Shown piece by piece: positions 16,752 through 24,357 of a stretch of DNA of 64,000 nucleotides. The notes under the pieces are model-generated. The model saw only the letters and a list, made by a program, of their open reading frames with translations, had not been told where the DNA came from and did not search any database. Source of the stretch: Flavobacteriaceae bacterium UBA1903 (GTDB lineage Bacteria; Bacteroidota; Bacteroidia; Flavobacteriales; Flavobacteriaceae). Numbering within the stretch: the stretch's first letter is position 1; every line of letters begins with the position of its first letter. The position numbers and the translations under genes are program-made. The stretch covers positions 519,965-583,964 of the forward strand of contig DDGL01000014.1 in NCBI GenBank assembly GCA_002337605.1. The letters run 5' to 3'.

Positions 16752-17540
16752 TTAAAAAACAACCCCATCAACTTCAGTCACTGCACCTACAGCAACTTCT
16801 ACGTCTGTTATAACGATAGGTGGAAAGCCTAAGCTCACATCCGCTTCATATGTTAGAGTGTAGGTACCCTCTGGAACTCCGCTCAACACAAAAATTCCAG
16901 TTTCGTTTGTATAGGAAGAAATTTCATTATTGGCATTTTCAGCAGTTACTAATGTTTGTATTCCTAATGGAAGAACAGCACCAGTAATAGCACCCGTATT
17001 TGCTTCGGTTGAAGCCCTAATAACTGGCTTTAACAAAAAGCCCCCGTTTCCTTGCTGTACAATGGATTTTTCAACGTCAAAATCCAGGATAAATTCATAA
17101 AAGATTCCCCCTTCTAAGGTTTCATTCACATTGATCTTTAGTCCTGACTGCTGTGCACTTGGGGTTTGCAGAGGGAATGTTTCGCCATCTACAACAATAG
17201 AATTGTTATTCCCAAGGATAAGTCTAATCTGACTAATATCTCCAGCTGGAATTTCGTCATCTACAAGCAGTACCGAAACACCTCCGGTGAGTTCCAGTAA
17301 GTCATAAATTCCTGTATTTATTTCACCAATGGCTACTTCATCTTCTTCACCATTGTATTTAATAACCACGTCTTGTACATCTACAAATACGGCATCATAA
17401 TCGCCAGGAGCATCGGTAAGTTTTACCGACATTCTTGCCATTTCTTGTTCTGATGGGGTTTGGGAGTCGTCATCGCTACTACACGATACCAGAAATGCAA
17501 GCATACATAGACTTGCGATTCCAAATACAAAATTTTTCAT
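16752..17540 (-). CDS. DUF4382 lipoprotein with C-terminal carboxypeptidase-regulatory-like module
   Basis: A 262-residue lipoprotein: signal peptide ending in LVSC (Cys20) followed by SSDDDS, the acidic signature of surface-exposed Bacteroidota lipoproteins. Residues about 35-165 are a DUF4382 domain (MARMSVKLTDAPGDYDAVFVDVQDV is its characteristic start; RLILGNNNSIVVDG follows). Residues about 170-262 are a carboxypeptidase-regulatory-like beta module that matches the neighbouring small lipoprotein. DUF4382 proteins are widespread, exported and uncharacterised. The gene is separated from the next by its own terminator. Confidence 0.9.
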   Translation of the reverse strand: MKNFVFGIASLCMLAFLVSCSSDDDSQTPSEQEMARMSVKLTDAPGDYDAVFVDVQDVVIKYNGEEDEVAIGEINTGIYDLLELTGGVSVLLVDDEIPAGDISQIRLILGNNNSIVVDGETFPLQTPSAQQSGLKINVNETLEGGIFYEFILDFDVEKSIVQQGNGGFLLKPVIRASTEANTGAITGAVLPLGIQTLVTAENANNEISSYTNETGIFVLSGVPEGTYTLTYEADVSLGFPPIVITDVEVAVGAVTEVDGVVF

Positions 17541-17676
17541 CTTTTTATTATTTTAGGTTTGTAATGCAATAGTAATTACCAATCTTTTTTCTCTAGCTTT
17601 TCTTAACAATCATTAACAACACAATTAACCCCTACTTAACGGAAGGAAAAGTTTCAGAATCGCTATTTTTAAACGG

Positions 17677-17684
17677 TAATTTTG
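17677..17684 (+). promoter_or_regulatory. Possible -7 element giving a near-leaderless SDR transcript
   Basis: TAATTTTG matches TAnnTTTG and ends only five bases before the SDR ATG, so transcription would start at or within a few bases of the start codon. No TTG is found at the usual -33 position, which lowers confidence. Confidence 0.35.
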
Positions 17685-17689
17685 AACCT

Positions 17690-18451
17690 ATGAATCTGAA
17701 AAACAAAACGGCACTCATCACAGGAGCTACCAGCGGTATTGGTCGGGCTACTGCTTATCTTTTTGCTGAAAGCGGCGCCAGACTTATCCTTTGCGGGAGA
17801 AGAAAAGAACGTTTGCAAACTATTGCTAAAGACCTTTCTAGTAAAACTGAAGTACACACCCTTCAGTTTGATGTCCGGGATAAAGAAGCAGTGTTCAAGC
17901 AACTAGAAAACGTACCGAAAGAGTTTGCCAATATCGATATCCTCATTAACAACGCTGGAAATGCCCACGGATTAGACGCCATCCAAAATGGAAGTACGGA
18001 CGACTGGGATGCTATGTTAGACATTAACGTAAAAGGGCTCTTATATGTAAGTAAAGCAGTGTTACCGGTAATGCTAAAAAATCAAGCGGGACACATCATC
18101 AACATTGGATCCACCGCGGGAAAAGAAGTTTATCCTAATGGCAATGTATACTGCGCAAGTAAGCATGCCGTTGATGCTATTAACCAGGGAATGCGACTGG
18201 ATTTAAACGGAAAAGGAATTCGCGTAGGCGCTATAAATCCAGGATTGGTGGAAACCGAATTCAGTGAAGTACGTTTTAAAGGAGATGTTGACCGGGCCGA
18301 AAAAGTATATCAGAATTTTACACCCCTACGCCCCGAAGACATTGCAGACATTATTCTATTTGCTGTGACAAGACCACCACACGTTAATATTGCTGATTTA
18401 ACTGTGATGTGTTTAGATCAGGCTTCATCTACTCTTGTTAACAAAGAATGA
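17690..18451 (+). CDS. SDR family NAD(P)-dependent oxidoreductase (YdfG-like)
   Basis: A 253-residue classical short-chain dehydrogenase. The cofactor motif TGATSGIG is at 11-18, the NNAG motif at 87-90, and the catalytic Ser141, Tyr154 and Lys158 (YCASK) are in place. The basic residues of CGRRKERL after the second strand favour NADP(H). The style is that of the YdfG branch, which acts on serine, allo-threonine and 3-hydroxy acids; the substrate is not certain. The stop overlaps the start of the next gene (ATGA), so the two are probably coupled although functionally unrelated. Confidence 0.92.
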   Translation: MNLKNKTALITGATSGIGRATAYLFAESGARLILCGRRKERLQTIAKDLSSKTEVHTLQFDVRDKEAVFKQLENVPKEFANIDILINNAGNAHGLDAIQNGSTDDWDAMLDINVKGLLYVSKAVLPVMLKNQAGHIINIGSTAGKEVYPNGNVYCASKHAVDAINQGMRLDLNGKGIRVGAINPGLVETEFSEVRFKGDVDRAEKVYQNFTPLRPEDIADIILFAVTRPPHVNIADLTVMCLDQASSTLVNKE

Positions 18452-19584
18452 TCAACAAACGCCTATTAATAAAAAACCTTCTGGCTCACAACGATGAGAG
18501 CAGCTTCTATGACAAAAAACGAAAAATAGACCTGGGGAGTAAAGAAGGGAAGGCTAAGTTTTTAAAGCACATTTGCGCGCTTAGTAACAGCAATCCGAAA
18601 AACAATAGCTTTATTGTGATTGGTGTGGAAGATGAGGGTAATGAAATTAGAGGCGTCGATTTTTTCGACGATAGTAAGCTACAGAATTTAATCAATGCGT
18701 ATTTAACCAACGCGCCTATTATTAGTTACGAAAATGTGCTGTTTCCACACTTACCGGAAGACAAGGTTGTTGGACTGGTTACCATTAGACCTACGGGTGA
18801 AATAACTTCCTTGCGCAAGAATATCTGGAAGTACTGGGGTGGCTCTATTTTTCTTCGGGACGGGAGTATTTCGATGCCAAAGGACTTCGACATTGTAATA
18901 AAAGACGTTAATTCTGAAATTGTTCGCTCCATTGAAACAAAGGCTAAAAACAACATTGAATTGACCCTGGATGGAGTCATGGATTTTATTAATAACCGAC
19001 ATTCTGAGTTGGAATCCCACTACAAGGTCTTTAAAGAAATTTTTGTGTTATGTTGGGCAGGACATACCAAACAAATAAAGGATAAAACCTACTATTCACG
19101 TGTGGATATTGAGTTGATTAATGAACAGGTAAAATTGTTTTATTCGGCCCTGGACGAGGTGAGTATTGAATTTACAAACGACTATTTTAAAATTACGGAG
19201 TATGTACATTTAGGGTTAAATAATCAGTTTCGGTATTACCCTCTGGAAGAAGTAGTCATCAATTTCAGAGAAAACGGGTTTTACAATATGGAAACCCAAC
19301 TCATTTTTGAACCGCCTCATTTTAACAAGAAAACCTTATTTCACATATATAATAGCAATAATGCTTTGCTGAAGAAACTTCAGAAAAAAATACCGCTACG
19401 AAGTTCTGAAGAAAAAGATGTTCAGAATCTAGCCGAAACCTACCTCATCTGCTACCTTAACGATTTTACCGAAGCCAAAGAAAAACTCTACGAGGCAAAA
19501 CCATACCTCAAAAGTATTGGAGGAAAAACCTATCAGGCCTTTAAGGAAAGTGTACGTATTTTGAGGAAAGTGAGGTATAGTTAA
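18448..19584 (+). CDS. AlbA_2 (Schlafen-type) domain protein
   Basis: A 378-residue protein. Residues about 1-150 carry the AlbA_2/Schlafen-like putative nucleic-acid-binding domain: ESSFYDKKRKIDL, then KAKFLKHICALSNSNPKNNSFIVIGVEDEGNEIRGVDFFDD, with the IGVEDEG turn as its clearest mark. Residues about 180-378 are not recognised; they are mostly helical, with FKEIFVLCWAGHTKQIKDKTYYS. The family includes predicted DNA-binding regulators and some defence-linked proteins. A fragment homologous to its C-terminus survives at 20670-20744. Starts inside the SDR stop (ATGA overlap). Confidence 0.8.
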   Translation: MINKRLLIKNLLAHNDESSFYDKKRKIDLGSKEGKAKFLKHICALSNSNPKNNSFIVIGVEDEGNEIRGVDFFDDSKLQNLINAYLTNAPIISYENVLFPHLPEDKVVGLVTIRPTGEITSLRKNIWKYWGGSIFLRDGSISMPKDFDIVIKDVNSEIVRSIETKAKNNIELTLDGVMDFINNRHSELESHYKVFKEIFVLCWAGHTKQIKDKTYYSRVDIELINEQVKLFYSALDEVSIEFTNDYFKITEYVHLGLNNQFRYYPLEEVVINFRENGFYNMETQLIFEPPHFNKKTLFHIYNSNNALLKKLQKKIPLRSSEEKDVQNLAETYLICYLNDFTEAKEKLYEAKPYLKSIGGKTYQAFKESVRILRKVRYS

Positions 19585-19897
19585 AGCTTCACTGTAAACA
19601 ACTACTCCTTATAATTAGTAACTCATCTCTAAATTTTTTTACTTCTTATTATGCTCTGTAAAAAGGGCCTTTTCCTTTCTTTAACCGTTAAACACCCTGT
19701 TTGTATTTCAGTTGATTAACCTTAATAGAATCAGTTTTAAGCCCCCTGTTTCCTTTAGTAATTCATTTCATCTTTGTACCAGTAGAAATCAAGCAAATTT
19801 ATGTTGATGATACTTATGTCATAGAGATGGTTACATATCTGGCATTCTTAAAATAGACTCGCTCATACATTTGCTGTATAATTTAAATCTAACTATT
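19585..19897. other. Intergenic region upstream of the collagen-like lipoprotein
   Basis: 313 bases with no gene. CATCTTTG near 19773 is a one-mismatch -7 element and would give a leader of about 115 nt; no strong hairpin or RNA gene is evident. The long A+T-rich leader before a surface lipoprotein may carry regulation, but I see no specific structure. Confidence 0.4.
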
Positions 19898-20581
19898 ATG
19901 AAAAACACAATGAAATTATTTACACTAGTATGTATGGCTTTGGCCATTGCAACTTTTTCTTGCACCCCAGAAGACGGGCAGGATGGAATGGACGGTATTC
20001 AAGGAGAGCAAGGCGTTCCTGGAATGGACGGAACCGATGGACAGGATGGAGCCAATGGGCAAAATGGATCAGACGGGTCAGATGGGCAAGACGGGCAGGA
20101 TGGAGAAGATGGAAACGCAAATGTATTTTCCGGCACCTGGGTAGAGTATGACGACACTGTATGGACAGCTGTATCCAATGAGTTTGGAGTGGAGTATAGA
20201 AACTACCCCATTGTTGTTCCGGAAATCACACAAGACGTTGTGGACAATGGGGTTGTATTGGTATATACCAGGTTTGTTATTACAGCAACCCAAGTATACG
20301 CACTGCCTTTTACTGATAATATAACCGGTGCAGATCCTGAAGGACAGACCTTAACCTACCGTTTTGAGGTAAACGACCTTACTATAAAAATGAGAAACGT
20401 AAGTGGTTCTGGAGACCCTGGAACCTTTGGCGGTCCTGGTATCGCAGAATATAGATATGTTATAATTCCCGCTCAAGGAAGGAGTGCTGGCCTGACGTAC
20501 AACTCACTGGAAGCATACCTCGCCTCTAAAGGTGTAGACATCACTAACTACGACCAAGTAGCTTCTTATTATAAGTTGTAA
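19898..20581 (+). CDS. Lipoprotein with collagen-like Gly-X-X repeats
   Basis: The preferred start is the ATG at 19898 (227 residues). The signal peptide ends in ATFSC (lipobox), and the mature protein begins CTPEDGQDG. About 15 Gly-X-X triplets follow, rich in Asp, Gln and Asn with almost no proline (GQDGMDGIQGEQGVPGMDG is typical), covering about residues 26-75. The remaining 145 residues form an unrecognised beta-rich domain (VFSGTWVEYDDTVWTAV at its start; a Gly/Pro loop GSGDPGTFGGPG). Bacterial collagen-like repeats form trimeric surface stalks, so a surface fibre with a C-terminal head is likely. Low proline suggests a weaker triple helix. Followed by a strong terminator. Confidence 0.88.
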   Translation: MKNTMKLFTLVCMALAIATFSCTPEDGQDGMDGIQGEQGVPGMDGTDGQDGANGQNGSDGSDGQDGQDGEDGNANVFSGTWVEYDDTVWTAVSNEFGVEYRNYPIVVPEITQDVVDNGVVLVYTRFVITATQVYALPFTDNITGADPEGQTLTYRFEVNDLTIKMRNVSGSGDPGTFGGPGIAEYRYVIIPAQGRSAGLTYNSLEAYLASKGVDITNYDQVASYYKL

Positions 20582-20601
20582 CAACGTAAGAAGCTTCAAA
20601 G

Positions 20602-20635
20602 AATGCCTTATGTTTAACACATAAGGCATTTTTTT
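20602..20635 (+). terminator. Terminator of the collagen-like lipoprotein gene
   Basis: AATGCCTTATGT (20602-20613) and ACATAAGGCATT (20619-20630) form a perfect 12-bp stem with a 5-nt loop and a run of seven T residues (20629-20635) at the end. Confidence 0.9.
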
Positions 20636-20669
20636 AAGTTTATTACTGAGAATCTTCCGAAGAATTCTA

Positions 20670-20744
20670 GAAAGCAAAGCCTTGTGTAAAAGTATTCGCG
20701 GGAAAACCTATCAGGCATTTAAAGAATGTGTGCGGATTCTATAA
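20670..20744 (+). pseudogene. Remnant of a second AlbA_2 family gene, C-terminus only
   Basis: In one frame this reads ESKALCKSIRGKTYQAFKEC then VRIL and a stop. The intact neighbour reads EAKPYLKSIGGKTYQAFKES then VRILRKVRYS at its end. About 18 of 24 aligned residues agree and the nucleotides are also similar, so this is a homologous relic and not chance. No start or upstream domain exists: the collagen-like gene and its terminator occupy the space. It appears to be what is left of a tandem duplicate or of an older allele. Confidence 0.75.
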
Positions 20745-20814
20745 AAAACAACATACAATTACATAACTTATCGGTTAAATTTAGATGAATTCTGTGGCAA
20801 ATCATAGATGCACG

Positions 20815-20846
20815 TTGGAACTCAACTAATTATTTTAGTATCTTTA
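20815..20846 (+). promoter_or_regulatory. Promoter of the SPFH-GYF gene
   Basis: TTG at 20815-20817 and TATCTTTA at 20839-20846 with a 21-nt spacer; the -7 box has one mismatch at its last base. It lies 27 nt before the ATG at 20873. Confidence 0.5.
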
Positions 20847-20872
20847 AAATTCAATTTAAAAACCAAATTCCC

Positions 20873-22015
20873 ATGGGCATCTTCGATAAAATAAAAGAGA
20901 AACTAAGTCACGAATTTATTGACATCATCGAGTGGCTGGACTATACAGATGACACTATTTGTCATAGGTTTGAACGCTACCAGAACGAAATAAAAAACAA
21001 TGCAAAACTTATTGTGCGTGAAGGGCAAACGGCTGTTTTTATAAATGAAGGACAACTGGCAGATGTTTTTACAGCAGGTACTTATACCCTAAACACTCAA
21101 AACCTTCCTATTTTAACTACGTTGAAAGGTTGGAAATACGGATTTGACAGCCCTTTTAAAGCGGAAGTCTATTTTGTAAACACCCATCTGTTTACCGATG
21201 AAAAATGGGGTACGAAAAACCCCATTACTTTAAATGATGATCGGTTTGGTCTGGTTGAAATTCGTGCCTTTGGAACCTATGCCTTTAAAATAAGTGATCC
21301 TGGAAAATTCGTGGTAGATATTGTTGGAACTGATAATAACTTCACCAATTTTGAAATAAACGAACACCTAAAAAGCTTGATCGCTACGCGTTTTACCGAT
21401 ACCGTAGGCGAAGCAAATTTACCCATAGAGCTCTATGCAGCCAATACCACAGAACTTTCAGAAACCTGCCAAACGGTAATGAAACCAGAGTTTGAAAGCG
21501 TGGGAATTTCATTGGAGAAATTCTACATAGAAAACGTTTCAATGCCTGAAGACCTCAAAAAAGAGATCTTCGAATACAGCCGAATTGATAAGTTAGACCT
21601 TGACAAACTTACCAAGTTCAAAACCGCGAAGGCCATCGAAGCTGCTGCAGCCAATGAAGGCGGTACTGCAGGCGCAGGAATGGGTATGGGAATGGGCTTT
21701 GTTCTTGCGCAACAAATGGGTGGGATGATGAGCCCACAAATGGGAGGCCAACAAGCGGGAGCCCCGGCGCAACAACAAATGGGAGGAGCTATGCCACCAC
21801 CCATGCCAGCCGCCGTACAATATTTTTATTCAGCAAACGGCCAACAGGCAGGTCCTGTAGGTTTTGATCAGCTACGGGCTCTGTTTGCCAACAGAACCAT
21901 AAACAAAGACACCTTGGTCTGGAAACAAGGCATGCAAAACTGGACAGCGCTTAATGAGGTGGAAGAATTAAAAGCTTTCTTAGGAGGAAATACACCACCA
22001 CCCCTGCCGCAATAA
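20873..22015 (+). CDS. SPFH domain protein with C-terminal GYF_2 domain (YdjI-like)
   Basis: A 380-residue cytoplasmic protein. Residues about 45-245 are an SPFH/band-7 domain of the type annotated virion core protein or YdjI (REGQTAVFINEGQLADVFTAGTYTL, then WGTKNPI and EIRAFGTYAFKISDP). A Gly/Met/Gln-rich linker (about 265-315, many GMGMG and QMGG units) leads to a GYF_2 domain at about 318-365 (YFYSANGQQAGPVGFDQL, LVWKQGMQNWTAL), which usually binds proline-rich ligands. The protein itself ends in GGNTPPPLPQ, a proline-rich motif such a domain might bind. Its neighbour is a double zinc-ribbon membrane protein, 93 nt downstream. Inferred role: membrane-associated scaffold. Confidence 0.88.
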   Translation: MGIFDKIKEKLSHEFIDIIEWLDYTDDTICHRFERYQNEIKNNAKLIVREGQTAVFINEGQLADVFTAGTYTLNTQNLPILTTLKGWKYGFDSPFKAEVYFVNTHLFTDEKWGTKNPITLNDDRFGLVEIRAFGTYAFKISDPGKFVVDIVGTDNNFTNFEINEHLKSLIATRFTDTVGEANLPIELYAANTTELSETCQTVMKPEFESVGISLEKFYIENVSMPEDLKKEIFEYSRIDKLDLDKLTKFKTAKAIEAAAANEGGTAGAGMGMGMGFVLAQQMGGMMSPQMGGQQAGAPAQQQMGGAMPPPMPAAVQYFYSANGQQAGPVGFDQLRALFANRTINKDTLVWKQGMQNWTALNEVEELKAFLGGNTPPPLPQ

Positions 22016-22030
22016 TAGTAAAACCAACGA

Positions 22031-22104
22031 TGTCTGGTTGAGCGCAGTCGAAACCTTAGTTCATCGTACCAAATTTGAAGTTTTCGACTGCGCTCGAACA
22101 GACA
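22031..22104. repeat. Inverted repeat between the SPFH and zinc-ribbon genes
   Basis: The left arm (TGTCTGGTTGAGCGCAGTCG, 22031-22050) and right arm (CGACTGCGCTCGAACAGACA, 22085-22104) are near-perfect complements about 34 nt apart. The right arm ends four bases before the ATG of the zinc-ribbon gene. Half-sites of the same element occur at 13889-13911 and, degenerate, at 8-23. Elements of this sort are scattered in flavobacterial genomes; in RNA it would form a stable stem. Confidence 0.7.
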
Positions 22105-22108
22105 ATAC

Positions 22109-23200
22109 ATGCAACCCACCCCCCAACAAACATCCGAACTTAAAAAAGCCTGCATCAATTGTGGGGCAGAGCTTCGGTATGCGCCCGGGACCACAGAACT
22201 TAAATGTGAATATTGTGGCTACACACAGGATATTCCACCAGCATTGGATGCATTTCAGGAATTAGAGCTCAACAAATATCTTACTGAATTAGGAACACAA
22301 TCGCATAGTGAGCAAATTACGATGCTACATTGCAAAAACTGTGGCGCCAATCAGCATGTAGAGGAAAATTACAAATCGCTCCATTGTGTCTATTGCACAA
22401 TGCCTTTAGTAATAGAAGATGCTTATAAAGATGACTGGATATTACCAGGAGCTGTTTTGCCTTTTCAGTTAGATCAGAAAAAAGCACATCAGATCTTTAA
22501 GAAATGGGTCGATGGATTGTGGTGGGCTCCTAATAAACTGAAAAAAGCTTCCCTGGATCCGCAACATACCAAAGGGCTATACGCTCCTTTCTGGACGTTT
22601 GATGCTCAATTGTATGCAAAGTACACAGGTAAAAGAGGTGAATATTATTACGTAACCAAAACCGTAGGAAGTGGAAAAAACCGGAGAACGGTACGAGAAC
22701 GTCGTACACGTTGGTATCCTGCATCCGGAAGTGTTTCGGGGTTTGTGGACGATACGCTTATTAAAGCTTCAGAACAAAAAACGGGAGTGATTCCTAAAAA
22801 AGTAGCGCATTGGGATCTACGTAAGTTAGAAACGTTCCAAAGCGGTTTTCTCGCTGGTTTTGTGACCGAAAAATACACCATTCCATTAAAAGACGGACAT
22901 CTGGAAGCTACCAAAGAAGCGCGAAATATTGCAGATCGCTGGGCAAGACGAGATATTGGAGGTGATACTCAAATAGTGTCCTCCATAAACATGAAGCTTT
23001 CCGAAGAAAAATTCAAACACATTTTATTACCGGTTTACATTAGCGCTTATCAATTTAAAGGGAAGCGTTATAACTTTTTTGTGAATGGGCAATCGGGCAA
23101 AATTTCAGGGCAGCGCCCCTATTCTTTTTGGAAAATATTTTTCTTTATTTTATTTATAGTATTGACTTTGGGGACGGTTATTTATTTTTTAAACAGGTAG
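22109..23200 (+). CDS. Double zinc-ribbon membrane protein (YdjG-like)
   Basis: A 363-residue protein. Two zinc ribbons occupy the N-terminus: CxxC pairs in CINCGAELRY with CEYCG (about 15-37), and CKNCGAN with CVYC (about 74-95). The middle (about 110-330) is a beta-rich domain of unknown function with WWAPNKLKK and LYAPFWTFDAQLYAKYTG. A single membrane segment (about 338-360) is at the extreme C-terminus, so the protein is tail anchored with its zinc domains in the cytoplasm. Such proteins are often mis-annotated as primosomal protein N'; the layout fits Bacillus YdjG, which together with an SPFH protein recruits PspA to the membrane. There is no PspA here. Confidence 0.85.
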   Translation: MQPTPQQTSELKKACINCGAELRYAPGTTELKCEYCGYTQDIPPALDAFQELELNKYLTELGTQSHSEQITMLHCKNCGANQHVEENYKSLHCVYCTMPLVIEDAYKDDWILPGAVLPFQLDQKKAHQIFKKWVDGLWWAPNKLKKASLDPQHTKGLYAPFWTFDAQLYAKYTGKRGEYYYVTKTVGSGKNRRTVRERRTRWYPASGSVSGFVDDTLIKASEQKTGVIPKKVAHWDLRKLETFQSGFLAGFVTEKYTIPLKDGHLEATKEARNIADRWARRDIGGDTQIVSSINMKLSEEKFKHILLPVYISAYQFKGKRYNFFVNGQSGKISGQRPYSFWKIFFFILFIVLTLGTVIYFLNR

Positions 23201-23277
23201 CGTCTAGTATACCCCATATTGGTTATGTTTTCTTTATTCAAGTTTAAGTATCTTTAATTTACAAAAAATTGAATGTT

Positions 23278-24297
23278 ATGAAAATACAACTTGTAATTGT
23301 GTCGATTCTACTAATGTATAGCAACTTGAGCTTTGGACAATGTACTGTTGATAGTTTTGTAGAGGACAACTATCTTACAGATGCCTGGACTATGGTTTTT
23401 AGGGAATTTGCTGAAGACCCATCGAACCCGGATTATAATAATTTGACGATTGATCCTGCGAGAACCGAACCTTATCTTGAGCAACTATCTGCTGTTTATA
23501 GTAAAGCAGCTACAAATATAATAGTAGACTCCATATTTAATAAGTTCAACATTCATGCCAGTCAGGCCTACCGCGAAGATATTGCCTTTGGTAAAATTAC
23601 TTTTGATGTTTTTGAAGGTTCCGTACCCTGGCTTTCCGATTTTATTGACACCGGAATTTCCGGCAATCCTGTTTTAGACCAATTGATGTCGGACTATGAA
23701 TTTACTATCACTGATGTTGGTATTGTAGAGCCACCACCAGTTCTTGTGTTTACAATTGAGTCTGAAATTCCGTATCTCAACCATTTTGCTTTGCTTGACG
23801 ATTTTTCTGCAATTGAGGGAATTGGGAACGTACAGCCAGGGCTTGCCAATGGTTTTAATTACACCGGCATCCCATATATAATAGATGACCAGCAGGTTAA
23901 GGCCTCAAACATAGAACGTATTGCGAATGGTCTACGTTTTACAATTCACAAAAACCGTTGCGGGTATTATTGCCCAATTTCAAAAGGATGGGATGTTATA
24001 ATTTCAGAAGATTGCTCAGAAATTATTGTAAATGAATTAATAATACTAAATAATCCAGAGTTTCTTGTCACCAACTTCAACATCTATCCAAACCCCGTAA
24101 ACAACACACTTACAATTGAAGCAAATAACTTCTCTATAACAACTGTCACTATTTTCTCAGCAAGTGGCAAGAAAGTAATGTCAATTCAAGATAACGCGAG
24201 AACTGTAGATGTTTCTACTTTACCCTCAGGATTGTATTTTATTGAATTCGTTTCTTCTGAAGGTCAAAAATATATTCATAAAGTTCTGAAAAAATAG
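23278..24297 (+). CDS. T9SS-secreted protein with type A sorting domain
   Basis: From the ATG at 23278 (339 residues; TTG at 23269 is not needed). Signal peptide ends LSFGQ. The C-terminal about 75 residues are a Por secretion type A sorting domain: FNIYPNPVNNTLTIEANNF, then VDVSTLPSGLYFIEFVS and KVLKK at the end, which directs export through the type IX system and anchoring at the cell surface. The passenger (about 22-260) is not recognised; it has a single Cys at the mature N-terminus and a Cys-rich turn (CGYYCPISKG), but no enzymatic motif I can name. Monocistronic between convergent and divergent neighbours. Confidence 0.88.
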   Translation: MKIQLVIVSILLMYSNLSFGQCTVDSFVEDNYLTDAWTMVFREFAEDPSNPDYNNLTIDPARTEPYLEQLSAVYSKAATNIIVDSIFNKFNIHASQAYREDIAFGKITFDVFEGSVPWLSDFIDTGISGNPVLDQLMSDYEFTITDVGIVEPPPVLVFTIESEIPYLNHFALLDDFSAIEGIGNVQPGLANGFNYTGIPYIIDDQQVKASNIERIANGLRFTIHKNRCGYYCPISKGWDVIISEDCSEIIVNELIILNNPEFLVTNFNIYPNPVNNTLTIEANNFSITTVTIFSASGKKVMSIQDNARTVDVSTLPSGLYFIEFVSSEGQKYIHKVLKK

Positions 24298-24357
24298 CTC
24301 CGGTTCCACCACAATACCTTTATTTTGGATGTCAATAATTTTTTGAAAAATTAAGGC

